NCBI GenBank assembly: GCA_012514125.1
Contig: JAAZAW010000014.1
Span: forward strand, 1-10,922
Length of the DNA stretch: 10,922 nucleotides
Reading direction: 5' to 3'
Source: Phycisphaerae bacterium
GTDB taxonomy: Bacteria; Planctomycetota; Phycisphaerae; JAAYCJ01
Below the pieces are notes generated by a model. The model was not told where the DNA came from. It saw only the letters and a list, made by a program, of their open reading frames with translations, and did not search any database. Position 1 is the stretch's first letter, and every line of letters starts with the position of its first letter. Below, one piece after another: positions 1-6,926 of the stretch. A program made the position numbers and the translations under genes.

Positions 1-640
1 CCACTTTTTTCGATCCGCAGAATCCATCCTGTGGAACGAATTTGCTGCTGTATGTCATCAAATCTTCGCTCGTGGTTTTCGTCATGTCCACAGGCCGACC
101 ATAGTGCAGCAGAATCGACGTTTCCCATTCGCACGCATGGCACGCTCCGCCGGGCGGCGATTGACGAATCTCCTGATAGAGTTTCCCGCAAAATGCCGGC
201 GGATCGAACGCCGCCATCCACACACCATATTCATCCGCTACATCCCGCACCAACTGACGAACAATCCCATCATGATTTCCGTGCCCGTTGACCAGCACGA
301 TTCGATAAATCCCCATCTTTGCCAGCGATCCGCAAATATCCGTCAATGCCTGTAACAGCACACTCGCTCGCACACAAAGCGATCCGGGCCATTTGTGCAC
401 AATCTTCATATTGTACCCGCTCCAGAACGTCGGAAGCACCAGCACCGGCGGAACATCCTTTTCCTGCGAAAACGCCATCCCGATATCGCGGCAAAGATCT
501 TCCGCGATCATCGTATCCGCGCCCACCGCCATGTGCGGTCCGTGTTCTTCCACCATCCCTAACGGCACAATCGCCACGGCCCCTTTATGAATGTCCTGTT
601 CCAACTCAGGCCAGGTTTTTTCATGAAAATAAATGCTCAC
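1..640 (-). CDS. Creatininase-family amidohydrolase (partial, C-terminus beyond window)
   Basis: The reading frame is open for 213 codons up to the left edge, so the C-terminus is missing (the family is usually about 240-270 residues). Family motifs are clear. PLGMVEEHGPH at residues 26-36 carries the metal ligands E31 and H33, and D42 follows. VNGHGNHDG lies at 117-125 with H120. CHACEWETS at 167-175 matches the usual HAGxxET segment, with Cys in place of the Gly and E173 as ligand. Members are binuclear-metal cytoplasmic hydrolases acting on cyclic or linear amides (creatinine, formamides of pterin or F420 precursors, mycofactocin peptide), so the substrate here is unknown. The GTG start at 640 has GGAAAGG at 649-655, 8 nt upstream. 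An in-frame TTG 6 nt further up is too close to that site. The gene follows nagA by 52 nt on the same strand, so co-transcription is likely. Confidence 0.88.
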   Translation of the reverse strand, partial: MSIYFHEKTWPELEQDIHKGAVAIVPLGMVEEHGPHMAVGADTMIAEDLCRDIGMAFSQEKDVPPVLVLPTFWSGYNMKIVHKWPGSLCVRASVLLQALTDICGSLAKMGIYRIVLVNGHGNHDGIVRQLVRDVADEYGVWMAAFDPPAFCGKLYQEIRQSPPGGACHACEWETSILLHYGRPVDMTKTTSEDLMTYSSKFVPQDGFCGSKKV

Positions 641-692
641 CTTCAAACCCTTTCCATTAACTTCAATTGACTTTAGTGACTATTCCAGACTC

Positions 693-1883
693 TCAGACTT
701 TACGACTTTTATACACCATTTCCCCGCCGACAAACGCTCCCCGCACCTCTCCCTGCTCATCCATTACCACAAAATCCGCCCAATATCCCGGCGCAATCTT
801 CCCGAATTCTTCGCCCAATCCAACCACATTGTAAATATTCCGTCCTGCCATATCGCACGCCTGTGCCAAAGTACACCCCATCACCTTCGGCCCACGCCGC
901 ACTCCCTCATCCACTGTAATCGCCGACCCGCAAAGCCAGCCATGCTCCGCGTCCCGCACCGCGTCACCCGACCGAATCTCCACCGCAGGCCAACCCGGAA
1001 ATTCATATCGCCCAGGCTTTAAACCCGCCCCCACATTGCTGTCGGTGATAATCGCCACTTTTTCCGGTCCCTTCGCCCGGCAAATAATTTTGGCGTTCAC
1101 CGGATGAACATGAATCCCGTCGCAAATGACTTCGCACGTCACCCGATCATCCGCCGTCAGGACATCATACACACCCACAGGCCAGACTCCCGGCTCCGGA
1201 CTTTTCGGCATCTCTTTATAAACATTATAGATATGTGTCGCCAGACTCGCTCCCCCGTCAATCGCCCGTTGTGTCTGCTCGACCGTCGCCGCCGTGTGCC
1301 CCAACGCCACGGTAATTCCCGCTCCCGCCATCAACTCGATCAACTCCACCGCCCCCGGCAACTCCGGTGAAATCATAATCACCCGAATCATCTTCCCCGC
1401 CGTCGCGATCAGCTCCCGCGCAAATCCCATATCCGCCTCCATCAGACATTCCGGCGGAATCGCCCCCGCAAGCGAAACAAACGGCCCCTCCAGATAAAAC
1501 CCCGGGCATCGGGTCGTTTGGGATAATTTTTGGGCCTGAATCGTCTTTTCTTCGATTAGCTTGAGTAATTTTACTCCAGCCGCACAAAGCGTCGGTGTAA
1601 AACTTGTCACGCCGTGACGAATTTCAACAGAGGCTAATTCTGCTAATTCATTACCATTAGTGGTTTTATCTTCCAGACCATGAAAATGCAGATCAAAGAA
1701 TCCCGGCGCGAGATACGCACCGCCCAGATCGACCACCGCTGCCTGACCTGCCGGCAACCCTGCCGTCTGTCCCGTCAGCCCGACGACGGCTGAAATTCGC
1801 CCGTCAGCACCGATCAGCACCTGCGCAGACTGAAATTCGCTGTCGATTAAAACTCGTGCGTTTGTCAAAAGTATTTCAGGCAT
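693..1883 (-). CDS. nagA: N-acetylglucosamine-6-phosphate deacetylase
   Basis: Removes acetate from GlcNAc-6-P to give GlcN-6-P in cytoplasmic amino-sugar or cell-wall recycling. The protein has 396 residues, close to the family norm, and is a complete amidohydrolase TIM barrel. It shows HFH at 66-68 (the two-metal type, unlike the Gln-x-Asn of E. coli), EGPF with ligand E132, GHT with H196, THIYN with H217, CDGIHVHP at 254-261, and ITDS with catalytic D281. The last segment (YWADFVVMD) is the usual amidohydrolase ending. An upstream ATG at 1916 would add 11 residues without homology and lies inside a candidate -10 box, so the start at 1883 (MPEILLTNARV, as in homologues) is preferred although its ribosome site is weak. 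No nagB or sugar transporter lies nearby in the window. The downstream partner is the creatininase-family gene. Family assignment is firm; substrate is by homology. Confidence 0.93.
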   Translation of the reverse strand: MPEILLTNARVLIDSEFQSAQVLIGADGRISAVVGLTGQTAGLPAGQAAVVDLGGAYLAPGFFDLHFHGLEDKTTNGNELAELASVEIRHGVTSFTPTLCAAGVKLLKLIEEKTIQAQKLSQTTRCPGFYLEGPFVSLAGAIPPECLMEADMGFARELIATAGKMIRVIMISPELPGAVELIELMAGAGITVALGHTAATVEQTQRAIDGGASLATHIYNVYKEMPKSPEPGVWPVGVYDVLTADDRVTCEVICDGIHVHPVNAKIICRAKGPEKVAIITDSNVGAGLKPGRYEFPGWPAVEIRSGDAVRDAEHGWLCGSAITVDEGVRRGPKVMGCTLAQACDMAGRNIYNVVGLGEEFGKIAPGYWADFVVMDEQGEVRGAFVGGEMVYKSRKV

Positions 1884-1914
1884 ATCGCGTCCGGTATATA
1901 ATAACTGAAAAAAC

Positions 1915-1942
1915 ATTGTAACGTCATTATGACATGGTTCAA
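1915..1942 (-). promoter_or_regulatory. Candidate sigma70-type promoter for nagA
   Basis: On the minus strand, TTGAAC (1942-1937) and TACAAT (1920-1915) are separated by 16 nt, matching consensus at 4/6 and 5/6 positions. Transcription would start near 1908, giving a leader of about 25 nt to the ATG at 1883. Because the -10 overlaps the upstream ATG at 1916, it also supports the shorter nagA start. Seen in sequence only; not tested. Confidence 0.4.
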
Positions 1943-2192
1943 GAAAAAATTGCCTCTGTAATTTTTAGTCTCGCGGAGAAATGGCGTTTTCTTCCCTGCT
2001 TCCTGAAATTTTTAATGTAGCTGAATCCATCTGTCCTTGTATAATTTAATGCTTGTCTTTCGAGCCGTCAAAGACCGTGCGGTCGCGAACGGAATCGAAT
2101 GAAATGATAAAAGGGTTTTCAAGCCCGCCGGCGATTAAAAAATATTTACAGGTTTGCAAAACCAGATTGTATAGAGAAAGGTACTTGTTAAT
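1943..2192. other. Divergent intergenic region upstream of the export operon
   Basis: About 250 nt without a credible gene between nagA and the rightward adaptor gene. It holds a perfect -10-like TATAAT at 2040-2045 on the + strand without a good -35, and a short palindrome GACCG-TG-CGGTC at 2073-2084. A ribosome site AGAAAGG at 2175-2181 lies 11 nt before the adaptor ATG. A TTTACA (2145)/TATAGA (2170) pair exists but would start transcription past the ribosome site, so the operon promoter more likely lies further upstream. A 126-codon minus-strand frame crossing here overlaps the adaptor gene and shows no recognisable protein. Confidence 0.4.
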
Positions 2193-3830
2193 ATGGGAAA
2201 ATTGGGAAAAACAATTAAATACGTCGTAACCGGATTGATCTCGTTGTTCTTTCTTATCCTGATTGTCAGTTGGTATCAGGGCGTCAAGAACAGCAAACTT
2301 AGTAGTGAAAAGCCCGAATTCACGACCATCACTCGCGGTGATCTCGATGTTCCCATCAGCGCCACCGGCTCGATCGAGCCTGCTTCCAAGGCTGAACTCA
2401 AATGTAAAGCCAGCGGCATGGTTCAAAAAGTTTACGTCGATCCGGGCGACATGGTTCGAAAAGGCGACCTGCTCGTCGAACTTGATCCGGTCGATGAACA
2501 GCGTTCGGTCGATAACGCCAGTACCGAAGTCGCCCGTATGCAGGCCAGTCTGGACCTGGCAAAACTCGAAGCGGAAAAAATGCAGAACGATTGGCCCCAG
2601 CAGGTACTCACCGCGCTATCGAGTCTCGAAGCCCTGCGCGCCACTCTCCAGGGTGCGGTCCTTACCTTCAAACGACAGGATGCCATTCGCCAGGGCGTGC
2701 GCCCTCAGGATGTCACACTCGACGTGGTCGATTCATCGAAAGTCACTCCCCTGAATCTTGAGCCCAAGGACCACCCGCTGATTCAAAAAGTGAATATCGT
2801 TCTGGCCGATGCCGAAGCAGAAGCCGTCGAGGTCGCAAAACTCATCGACTACGGCAAGAAAGTCATCAATGAAAACAAACTGAAAAAACCGGGGACCGAA
2901 GAAATCCGAATATCGATGCTCGAATATCAGGAAGGATTGATTTCCTTCTGGCAGGCCCATTCAAAGGTGCTTGCCAGCATTTCCGATGTTCGAAACGCCG
3001 TCAATATGTATTATCTGGTCGAGCAGACCAAAACAAAGGTCAAACTTTCCGAAGAAGCGCTCCGTCAGGCCAAAGTCGCCCTCGATCAGGCCCAGCAGCG
3101 TCTCCAGGACACCAAACTTTACGCCCCCCAGGACGGCCTGGTGCATCAGGTCTTTGTCCAGCAAGGCCAGATCATCTCCAGCGGTATTACCACCGTCACC
3201 GGAGGAACTCCTCTGGTCGTCCTGGCGGATGTCAGCAAATTGTACGTTGAAGCCGACGTCGATGAAGCCGATATCGGACGGGTGCGAGACCTGGCGCCTC
3301 TGGATCGATCCGCACACCTGGTCCTGGCGGCGATGAACGGTCTGAAAAAAGAACCGACCGCGACCGCCCCGACCCTGACCGAAGAAAATTATGAAGAAAT
3401 GGAATTACTCCGATCTTCCAATAACGTGGATATCACCGTTGAAGCCTTCCGTGAAGATAAATTTTCCGGCAAGGTCGATCGCGTTTACCCCAACCCGAAA
3501 AACGTCAACAATATCGTGACTTACAATGTCCGCATTCTGCTTACCAGCGACAATCGCACCAAGCTCATGCTGGGTATGCACGCCAACGTACAATTTACCT
3601 CGCGAAAACTCACCAACGTGTTGCTTGCCCCTATCGAAGCCATCAAGAGCAAAAACGAAGAACACGGCGTTTATATCGAAAATCAGGACGGCACGCCTTT
3701 GTTTGTCCCCGTCAAGGTGGGACTCACCAACAGTGAAGTCATCGAACTCAAAACCGATAAACTCAAAGAGGGCGACAAGGTCTATACCAAACTGCCCGTA
3801 ATTCGTGAGGAAGGTCAATCCAATGACTAA
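2193..3830 (+). CDS. MacA/HlyD-family periplasmic adaptor subunit, long form
   Basis: Membrane-fusion subunit that links an inner-membrane ABC transporter to an outer-membrane channel or substrate. The protein has 545 residues, against about 370-400 for typical MacA. Residues 1-9 are basic, and 10-28 form a single membrane anchor without a lipobox. A first lipoyl half follows (about 58-98, ending VRKGDLLVELDP), then a very long helical hairpin region (about 100-307). The second lipoyl half begins KLYAPQDGLVHQV at 308. A beta-barrel follows, with an extra charged stretch at about 380-405. GMHANVQF and LLAPIEAI are typical of the family near the C-terminus. The ATG has AGAAAGG 11 nt upstream. 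It is the first gene of a three-gene operon, and its stop overlaps the ATPase start by 8 nt. Export substrate cannot be told from sequence: macrolide, lipoprotein or peptide export are all possible. Confidence 0.9.
   Translation: MGKLGKTIKYVVTGLISLFFLILIVSWYQGVKNSKLSSEKPEFTTITRGDLDVPISATGSIEPASKAELKCKASGMVQKVYVDPGDMVRKGDLLVELDPVDEQRSVDNASTEVARMQASLDLAKLEAEKMQNDWPQQVLTALSSLEALRATLQGAVLTFKRQDAIRQGVRPQDVTLDVVDSSKVTPLNLEPKDHPLIQKVNIVLADAEAEAVEVAKLIDYGKKVINENKLKKPGTEEIRISMLEYQEGLISFWQAHSKVLASISDVRNAVNMYYLVEQTKTKVKLSEEALRQAKVALDQAQQRLQDTKLYAPQDGLVHQVFVQQGQIISSGITTVTGGTPLVVLADVSKLYVEADVDEADIGRVRDLAPLDRSAHLVLAAMNGLKKEPTATAPTLTEENYEEMELLRSSNNVDITVEAFREDKFSGKVDRVYPNPKNVNNIVTYNVRILLTSDNRTKLMLGMHANVQFTSRKLTNVLLAPIEAIKSKNEEHGVYIENQDGTPLFVPVKVGLTNSEVIELKTDKLKEGDKVYTKLPVIREEGQSND
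3807..3814 (+). promoter_or_regulatory. Strong ribosome-binding site fixing the ATPase start
   Basis: GAGGAAGG inside the end of the adaptor gene lies 8 nt before the ATG at 3823. It rules against the in-frame GTG at 3805, which lies upstream of or within this site. The arrangement indicates translational coupling of adaptor and ATPase. Confidence 0.65.
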
Positions 3831-4638
3831 TTCCCAAACTATGAAAAATTCACAGTCGCCGGACGTTGCCGATCGTTCCGCCGCAACCCTGATCGAACTG
3901 GTCGATTTACAGAAACATTACCACATGGGAACGACCACCGTCGAAGCCCTGGCGGGGGTGAACCTGAAAATCCACCCCGGCGAATTCGTCAGCATCACCG
4001 GCGCCTCCGGATCGGGCAAAAGCACCATGATGGGGATCCTGGGTTGCCTCGATCGACCTACCGGCGGTAAATATTTCTTCGACGGTGAACCGGCCGGCGA
4101 ACTCTCCGACCGTCAACTCGCGAAAATCCGAAATCGCTCCATCGGTTTCGTCTTTCAGACGTTCAACCTGCTGCCCAGAACCAGCGCCATCAAAAACGTC
4201 GAAGTCCCCATGTTCTACGCCAAACGTATTCGCACCAGAAATTTCGCCCTCGAAGCTCTGGAGATGGTCGGACTGGCCGGTCGCGCTCATCACGTTCCCG
4301 CTGAACTCTCCGGTGGTGAACGCCAACGTGTTGCCATCGCCCGTGCCATCGTCAATAACCCCAAACTTCTCCTGGCCGACGAACCGACGGGAAATCTCGA
4401 CTCTTACACCGGCGCCCAGATCATGATGATCTTTCACCAGCTTCATGCCAGTGGCGTGACCATCGTGTTAGTCACACACGAACCCGATATCGCCGTCCAG
4501 GCCGAACGAATCGTCCAGATGCGCGATGGAAAAATTGTTCACGACGGACCCGTCGATCCCGCCAAACGTGTCCAGGCTATGGAAGAAACCCGACGAATGG
4601 CGGAAGAAAAACAAAAACGACTTCAGGCAAACAGTTAG
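3823..4638 (+). CDS. ABC transporter ATP-binding protein (MacB/LolD type)
   Basis: Cytoplasmic ATPase of the export complex, 271 residues. All nucleotide-binding elements are intact: Walker A GASGSGKST at 60-68, Q-loop Q112 in GFVFQTFNLL, signature LSGGERQR at 162-169, Walker B LLLADEPTG at 182-190, D-loop NLD, and the switch histidine H219 in LVTHEPD. The core closely resembles the LolD/MacB/FtsE subfamily, which powers conformational (mechanotransmission) systems rather than classic translocation. A short C-terminal charged helix (about 248-271, MEETRRMAEEKQKR) follows the domain. The ATG at 3823 overlaps the adaptor stop codon and uses the GAGGAAGG site. The permease begins 7 nt after its stop, so ATPase and permease are separate proteins rather than fused as in E. 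coli MacB. Confidence 0.95.
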   Translation: MTNSQTMKNSQSPDVADRSAATLIELVDLQKHYHMGTTTVEALAGVNLKIHPGEFVSITGASGSGKSTMMGILGCLDRPTGGKYFFDGEPAGELSDRQLAKIRNRSIGFVFQTFNLLPRTSAIKNVEVPMFYAKRIRTRNFALEALEMVGLAGRAHHVPAELSGGERQRVAIARAIVNNPKLLLADEPTGNLDSYTGAQIMMIFHQLHASGVTIVLVTHEPDIAVQAERIVQMRDGKIVHDGPVDPAKRVQAMEETRRMAEEKQKRLQANS

Positions 4639-4645
4639 GGACGAT

Positions 4646-5860
4646 ATGTTTTATCTGAGAATTATATTAACGTCGATTCTTTCACTCAAAACCAACCTCC
4701 TACGCTCACTGCTGGCCACCATCGGAGTCATCATTGGTGTCGCCGCCGTCGTCGCCGCCATGTCCATCATCGAAGGCCTGACACGCGAAGTCGAAAAATC
4801 AATCGAAAGTTTCGGCTCAAACGTCCTTCAGGTCTTCCCGGGCGCCAAACGCCAGGGTGGCCGGCAAGTCGGCGAAGTCCAAACCTTGTCCATCGACGAT
4901 GCCGACGCCATCGCCGCGCAATGTCCCGCCGTCATCCGATCCGCACCCGAAGTCATGGGCGTCGCCACGGTCAAGTTCTTCAATAAAAACACCCAGGGAA
5001 CCGTCCTGGGAACCATGCCTCAATACACCGAGATTCGTGCCTATAACGTCGAACATGGCCGATTCTTTACCCGAAGCGACGTCAAATCCGAAGCCTACGT
5101 CGCCGTCCTCGGCCACAAGGTCGCCCAGGAACTCTTCGGCAACGGCTCGCCCCTGGGCTTCGTCGTCAAAATCCAGGGCAAAACCTTCACCGTCATCGGG
5201 GTGATGGAAAAAAAAGGAACCATCGGCTTTACGCGAGTAGACGAGCAGGTCATCATCCCCGTCACCACTGCCATGAAGCGGCTCTTCGGATATCGAAATA
5301 TCCATTCCATTTCGGCCCAGGCCAAAGACACACACCTCGCCAACGAAGCACAAAAACAAATTTCAACACTCCTGCGAAAACGTCATAAAACCCCTCCAGG
5401 CGTCGACGACGACTTCGCCATCTTCAGCCAGGAACAAATCTCAAAAAGCTTCCGCGAAACCTCCCAACGACTGGGCCTGGTCTTCTACAGCATCGCCGGA
5501 ATCAGTCTCGTCGTCGGCGGTATCGGTATCGCCAACATCATGCTCGTCAGCGTCACCGAACGAACACGCGAAATCGGAGTTCGAATGGCCGTCGGCGCCC
5601 AACGATTCGACATCCTCTCCCAATTCCTCGCCGAAAGCAGCCTCATCAGCGTCGTCGGCGGTTCCATCGGTGTCCTCGTCGGCGTCGGCTTTAGCAAAGT
5701 CCTTACAGGCCTGTCCGCCAATATGCTCAAAGTCTACGTCGCACCCTCCGCCGTCATCATCGCGCTCACCGTAGCCTTCATCACTGGCATGATCAGCGGA
5801 ATCTACCCCGCCTACAAAGCTTCACGCCTCGACCCCGTCGAAGCCTTACGCTACGAATAA
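4646..5860 (+). CDS. ABC transporter permease, MacB/FtsX family
   Basis: Inner-membrane subunit of 404 residues with the standard four-helix MacB layout. TM1 is at about 20-43 (LLRSLLATIGVIIGVAAVVAAMSII). A large periplasmic MacB core domain spans about 45-280. The FtsX domain carries TM2-TM4 at about 285-308, 335-357 and 365-388. Diagnostic sequences are SVTERTREIGVRMAVGA after TM2 and the closing GIYPAYKASRLDPVEALRYE. The ATG at 4646 has AGGGA 5 nt upstream and follows the ATPase stop by 7 nt. An in-frame upstream ATG at 4526 lies inside the ATPase gene and is rejected. It is the last gene of the operon, followed by a hairpin terminator. It should pair with the upstream ATPase and adaptor; no outer-membrane TolC-like gene is in the window. 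Confidence 0.94.
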   Translation: MFYLRIILTSILSLKTNLLRSLLATIGVIIGVAAVVAAMSIIEGLTREVEKSIESFGSNVLQVFPGAKRQGGRQVGEVQTLSIDDADAIAAQCPAVIRSAPEVMGVATVKFFNKNTQGTVLGTMPQYTEIRAYNVEHGRFFTRSDVKSEAYVAVLGHKVAQELFGNGSPLGFVVKIQGKTFTVIGVMEKKGTIGFTRVDEQVIIPVTTAMKRLFGYRNIHSISAQAKDTHLANEAQKQISTLLRKRHKTPPGVDDDFAIFSQEQISKSFRETSQRLGLVFYSIAGISLVVGGIGIANIMLVSVTERTREIGVRMAVGAQRFDILSQFLAESSLISVVGGSIGVLVGVGFSKVLTGLSANMLKVYVAPSAVIIALTVAFITGMISGIYPAYKASRLDPVEALRYE

Positions 5861-5867
5861 AAAACAA

Positions 5868-5897
5868 AAAACCGCAGCCAAATCCGACTGCGGTTTT
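5868..5897. terminator. Bidirectional rho-independent terminator
   Basis: The stem CCGCAG (5872-5877)/CTGCGG (5888-5893) is extended by AAAA/TTTT on both sides, with a 10-nt loop. It lies 8 nt after the permease stop and 34 nt beyond the stop of the convergent leftward gene, so it can end both transcripts. T-rich tracts lie 3' on each strand (TTTTATT and TTTTTTG). Confidence 0.85.
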
Positions 5898-5913
5898 ATT
5901 GTTCTTTATTTTT

Positions 5914-5927
5914 GAATTTATAAATTC
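5914..5927. repeat. Perfect 14-bp AT-rich palindrome
   Basis: GAATTTATAAATTC reads the same on both strands. It sits between the terminator and the end of the leftward GATase-like gene. It could simply add to transcript 3'-end structure; no specific role can be assigned. Confidence 0.4.
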
Positions 5928-5931
5928 CCGC

Positions 5932-6684
5932 CTATATCTTCCCCACCCAGCGCACCAGATTCGCAAAAAAAGTCGCATACCAGTTCCCCACCTCGATCCC
6001 TACCGATCCCGCCGCTTGCGCCGTTACGCGAGAGTCGCCCCAATCCACCAATCCGCCCACCCAATGCGGCGCCACATCGCTCGCAAACGCCCCGACTCTG
6101 CCTTCACCAAAACTCCCCGCCACCAAGAGCGGCGCCGCTTTCTCATAAGCTTCAAAATAAAATTCACCGCCCTCATGACGAACCCTGAATCGTCTCGCCC
6201 CAAGAATCGTCCGACCGGTCTCTTTCGCCTCAAATAAATTAAATCCTCCAATCGTCGGCGTACAGGCATCAAACGGCAACTTGCCTAAAATCTCATGCTC
6301 CGTCATCTTTTCCACCAGACAAGGCTGCGCACAATTCGTCCGATCGTCCGTCGCCTGCATCCGTACCGGTAAAATGTCTTTCAGCACCGTATTCGTATAT
6401 TCACCGGTAGGCCCCGTATACGATTCCCACCCGCCAAGCATCAACAATCCCAGACCGCCCTGCACACGCTGCGACAATCTCTGAAATTGCTCCGACGAAA
6501 AATTCGCCGCCGGATAATCGCTGATAATCACCGCGCGGTAATCTCTCTCCATCCACTCCGATTCCACTTTTCGATCCGAAGGCACATAATCGAACGAAAT
6601 CCCAAAATAGGTCATCACGCCCGAAAGATAACAAGCCGCCTCTTTTAACGCCGTATCACCAAGATATAAAATTTGTGTTTTCAT
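5932..6684 (-). CDS. GATase1-like protein (PF07090-type putative glutamine amidotransferase)
   Basis: The 250 residues resemble the PF07090 group of cytosolic class-I-GATase-like proteins. An N-terminal Rossmann-like strand (KTQILYLGD) is followed by SDYPA at 55-59, GGLGLLMLGGWESYTG at 76-91, and a C-terminal GRVGAFASDVAPHW at about 195-208 near the FVEW-like VDWGD. At the usual nucleophile elbow the sequence is LGGWESY, with no Cys, so glutaminase activity is not expected. Function is unknown. The frame stays open to 6804, but homology begins at the Met at 6684. The extra 40 residues (MEIGEVLSS...) are unlike the family, and a -10-like TATACT lies just before this Met. The gene is single, convergent with the export operon and divergent from the phosphofructokinase gene. 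Confidence 0.8.
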   Translation of the reverse strand: MKTQILYLGDTALKEAACYLSGVMTYFGISFDYVPSDRKVESEWMERDYRAVIISDYPAANFSSEQFQRLSQRVQGGLGLLMLGGWESYTGPTGEYTNTVLKDILPVRMQATDDRTNCAQPCLVEKMTEHEILGKLPFDACTPTIGGFNLFEAKETGRTILGARRFRVRHEGGEFYFEAYEKAAPLLVAGSFGEGRVGAFASDVAPHWVGGLVDWGDSRVTAQAAGSVGIEVGNWYATFFANLVRWVGKI

Positions 6685-6691
6685 ACTCGCC

Positions 6692-6719
6692 AGTATACTT
6701 GTCCGCTTTAATTTTTCCA
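6692..6719 (-). promoter_or_regulatory. Candidate promoter of the GATase-like gene
   Basis: On the minus strand TGGAAA (6719-6714) and TATACT (6697-6692) are 16 nt apart (4/6 and 5/6 matches). Only 7 nt separate the -10 from the ATG at 6684, so transcription would begin at or next to the start codon, which would make the mRNA leaderless. The weak GGCGAG before the ATG would then not be transcribed. Confidence 0.35.
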
Positions 6720-6812
6720 GCATTCTCTCTGAATTTATCATCCCCCCGAAAACGCAAACTCCCAAATACCTCCAGCCGCTGGATAAAACCTCTCCGATTT
6801 CCACCCCCGCTA

Positions 6813-6841
6813 TTGAGCTTGTGCCACAAAAGGGATATAAT
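6813..6841 (+). promoter_or_regulatory. Promoter of the phosphofructokinase gene
   Basis: TTGAGC (6813-6818), a 17-nt spacer, and a perfect TATAAT (6836-6841). The predicted start near 6848 gives a leader of about 79 nt to the GTG at 6927. This is the best sigma70-like match in the window. Confidence 0.6.
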
Positions 6842-6868
6842 CATCAAAAGTTAGGTTTTCTCCGCCGA

Positions 6869-6880
6869 CGGAACATTCCG
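6869..6880 (+). promoter_or_regulatory. Small inverted repeat in the phosphofructokinase leader
   Basis: CGGAA-CA-TTCCG, preceded by an overlapping TCCG-CCGA-CGGA, about 20-30 nt after the predicted transcription start. It could be an operator half-site pair or two alternative small hairpins. Seen in sequence only. Confidence 0.3.
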
Positions 6881-6926
6881 CAGCAGAAAAATAATAGTAT
6901 TAATTTCCAGAATTGGAGGTCAGAAC

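Noticed and set aside
2145..2175. TTTACA/TATAGA promoter directly before the adaptor gene
   Set aside because: The spacing is 19 nt and transcription would start after the AGAAAGG ribosome site, so it cannot serve the ATG at 2193 well.
2046..2426. 126-codon minus frame across the intergenic region and adaptor start
   Set aside because: Overlaps the adaptor N-terminus, has no recognisable domain and no credible ribosome site.
4526..4645. Longer permease start inside the ATPase gene
   Set aside because: The 40 added residues are an out-of-frame reading of the ATPase C-terminus. The ATG at 4646 has a ribosome site and begins at the normal MacB/FtsX N-terminus.
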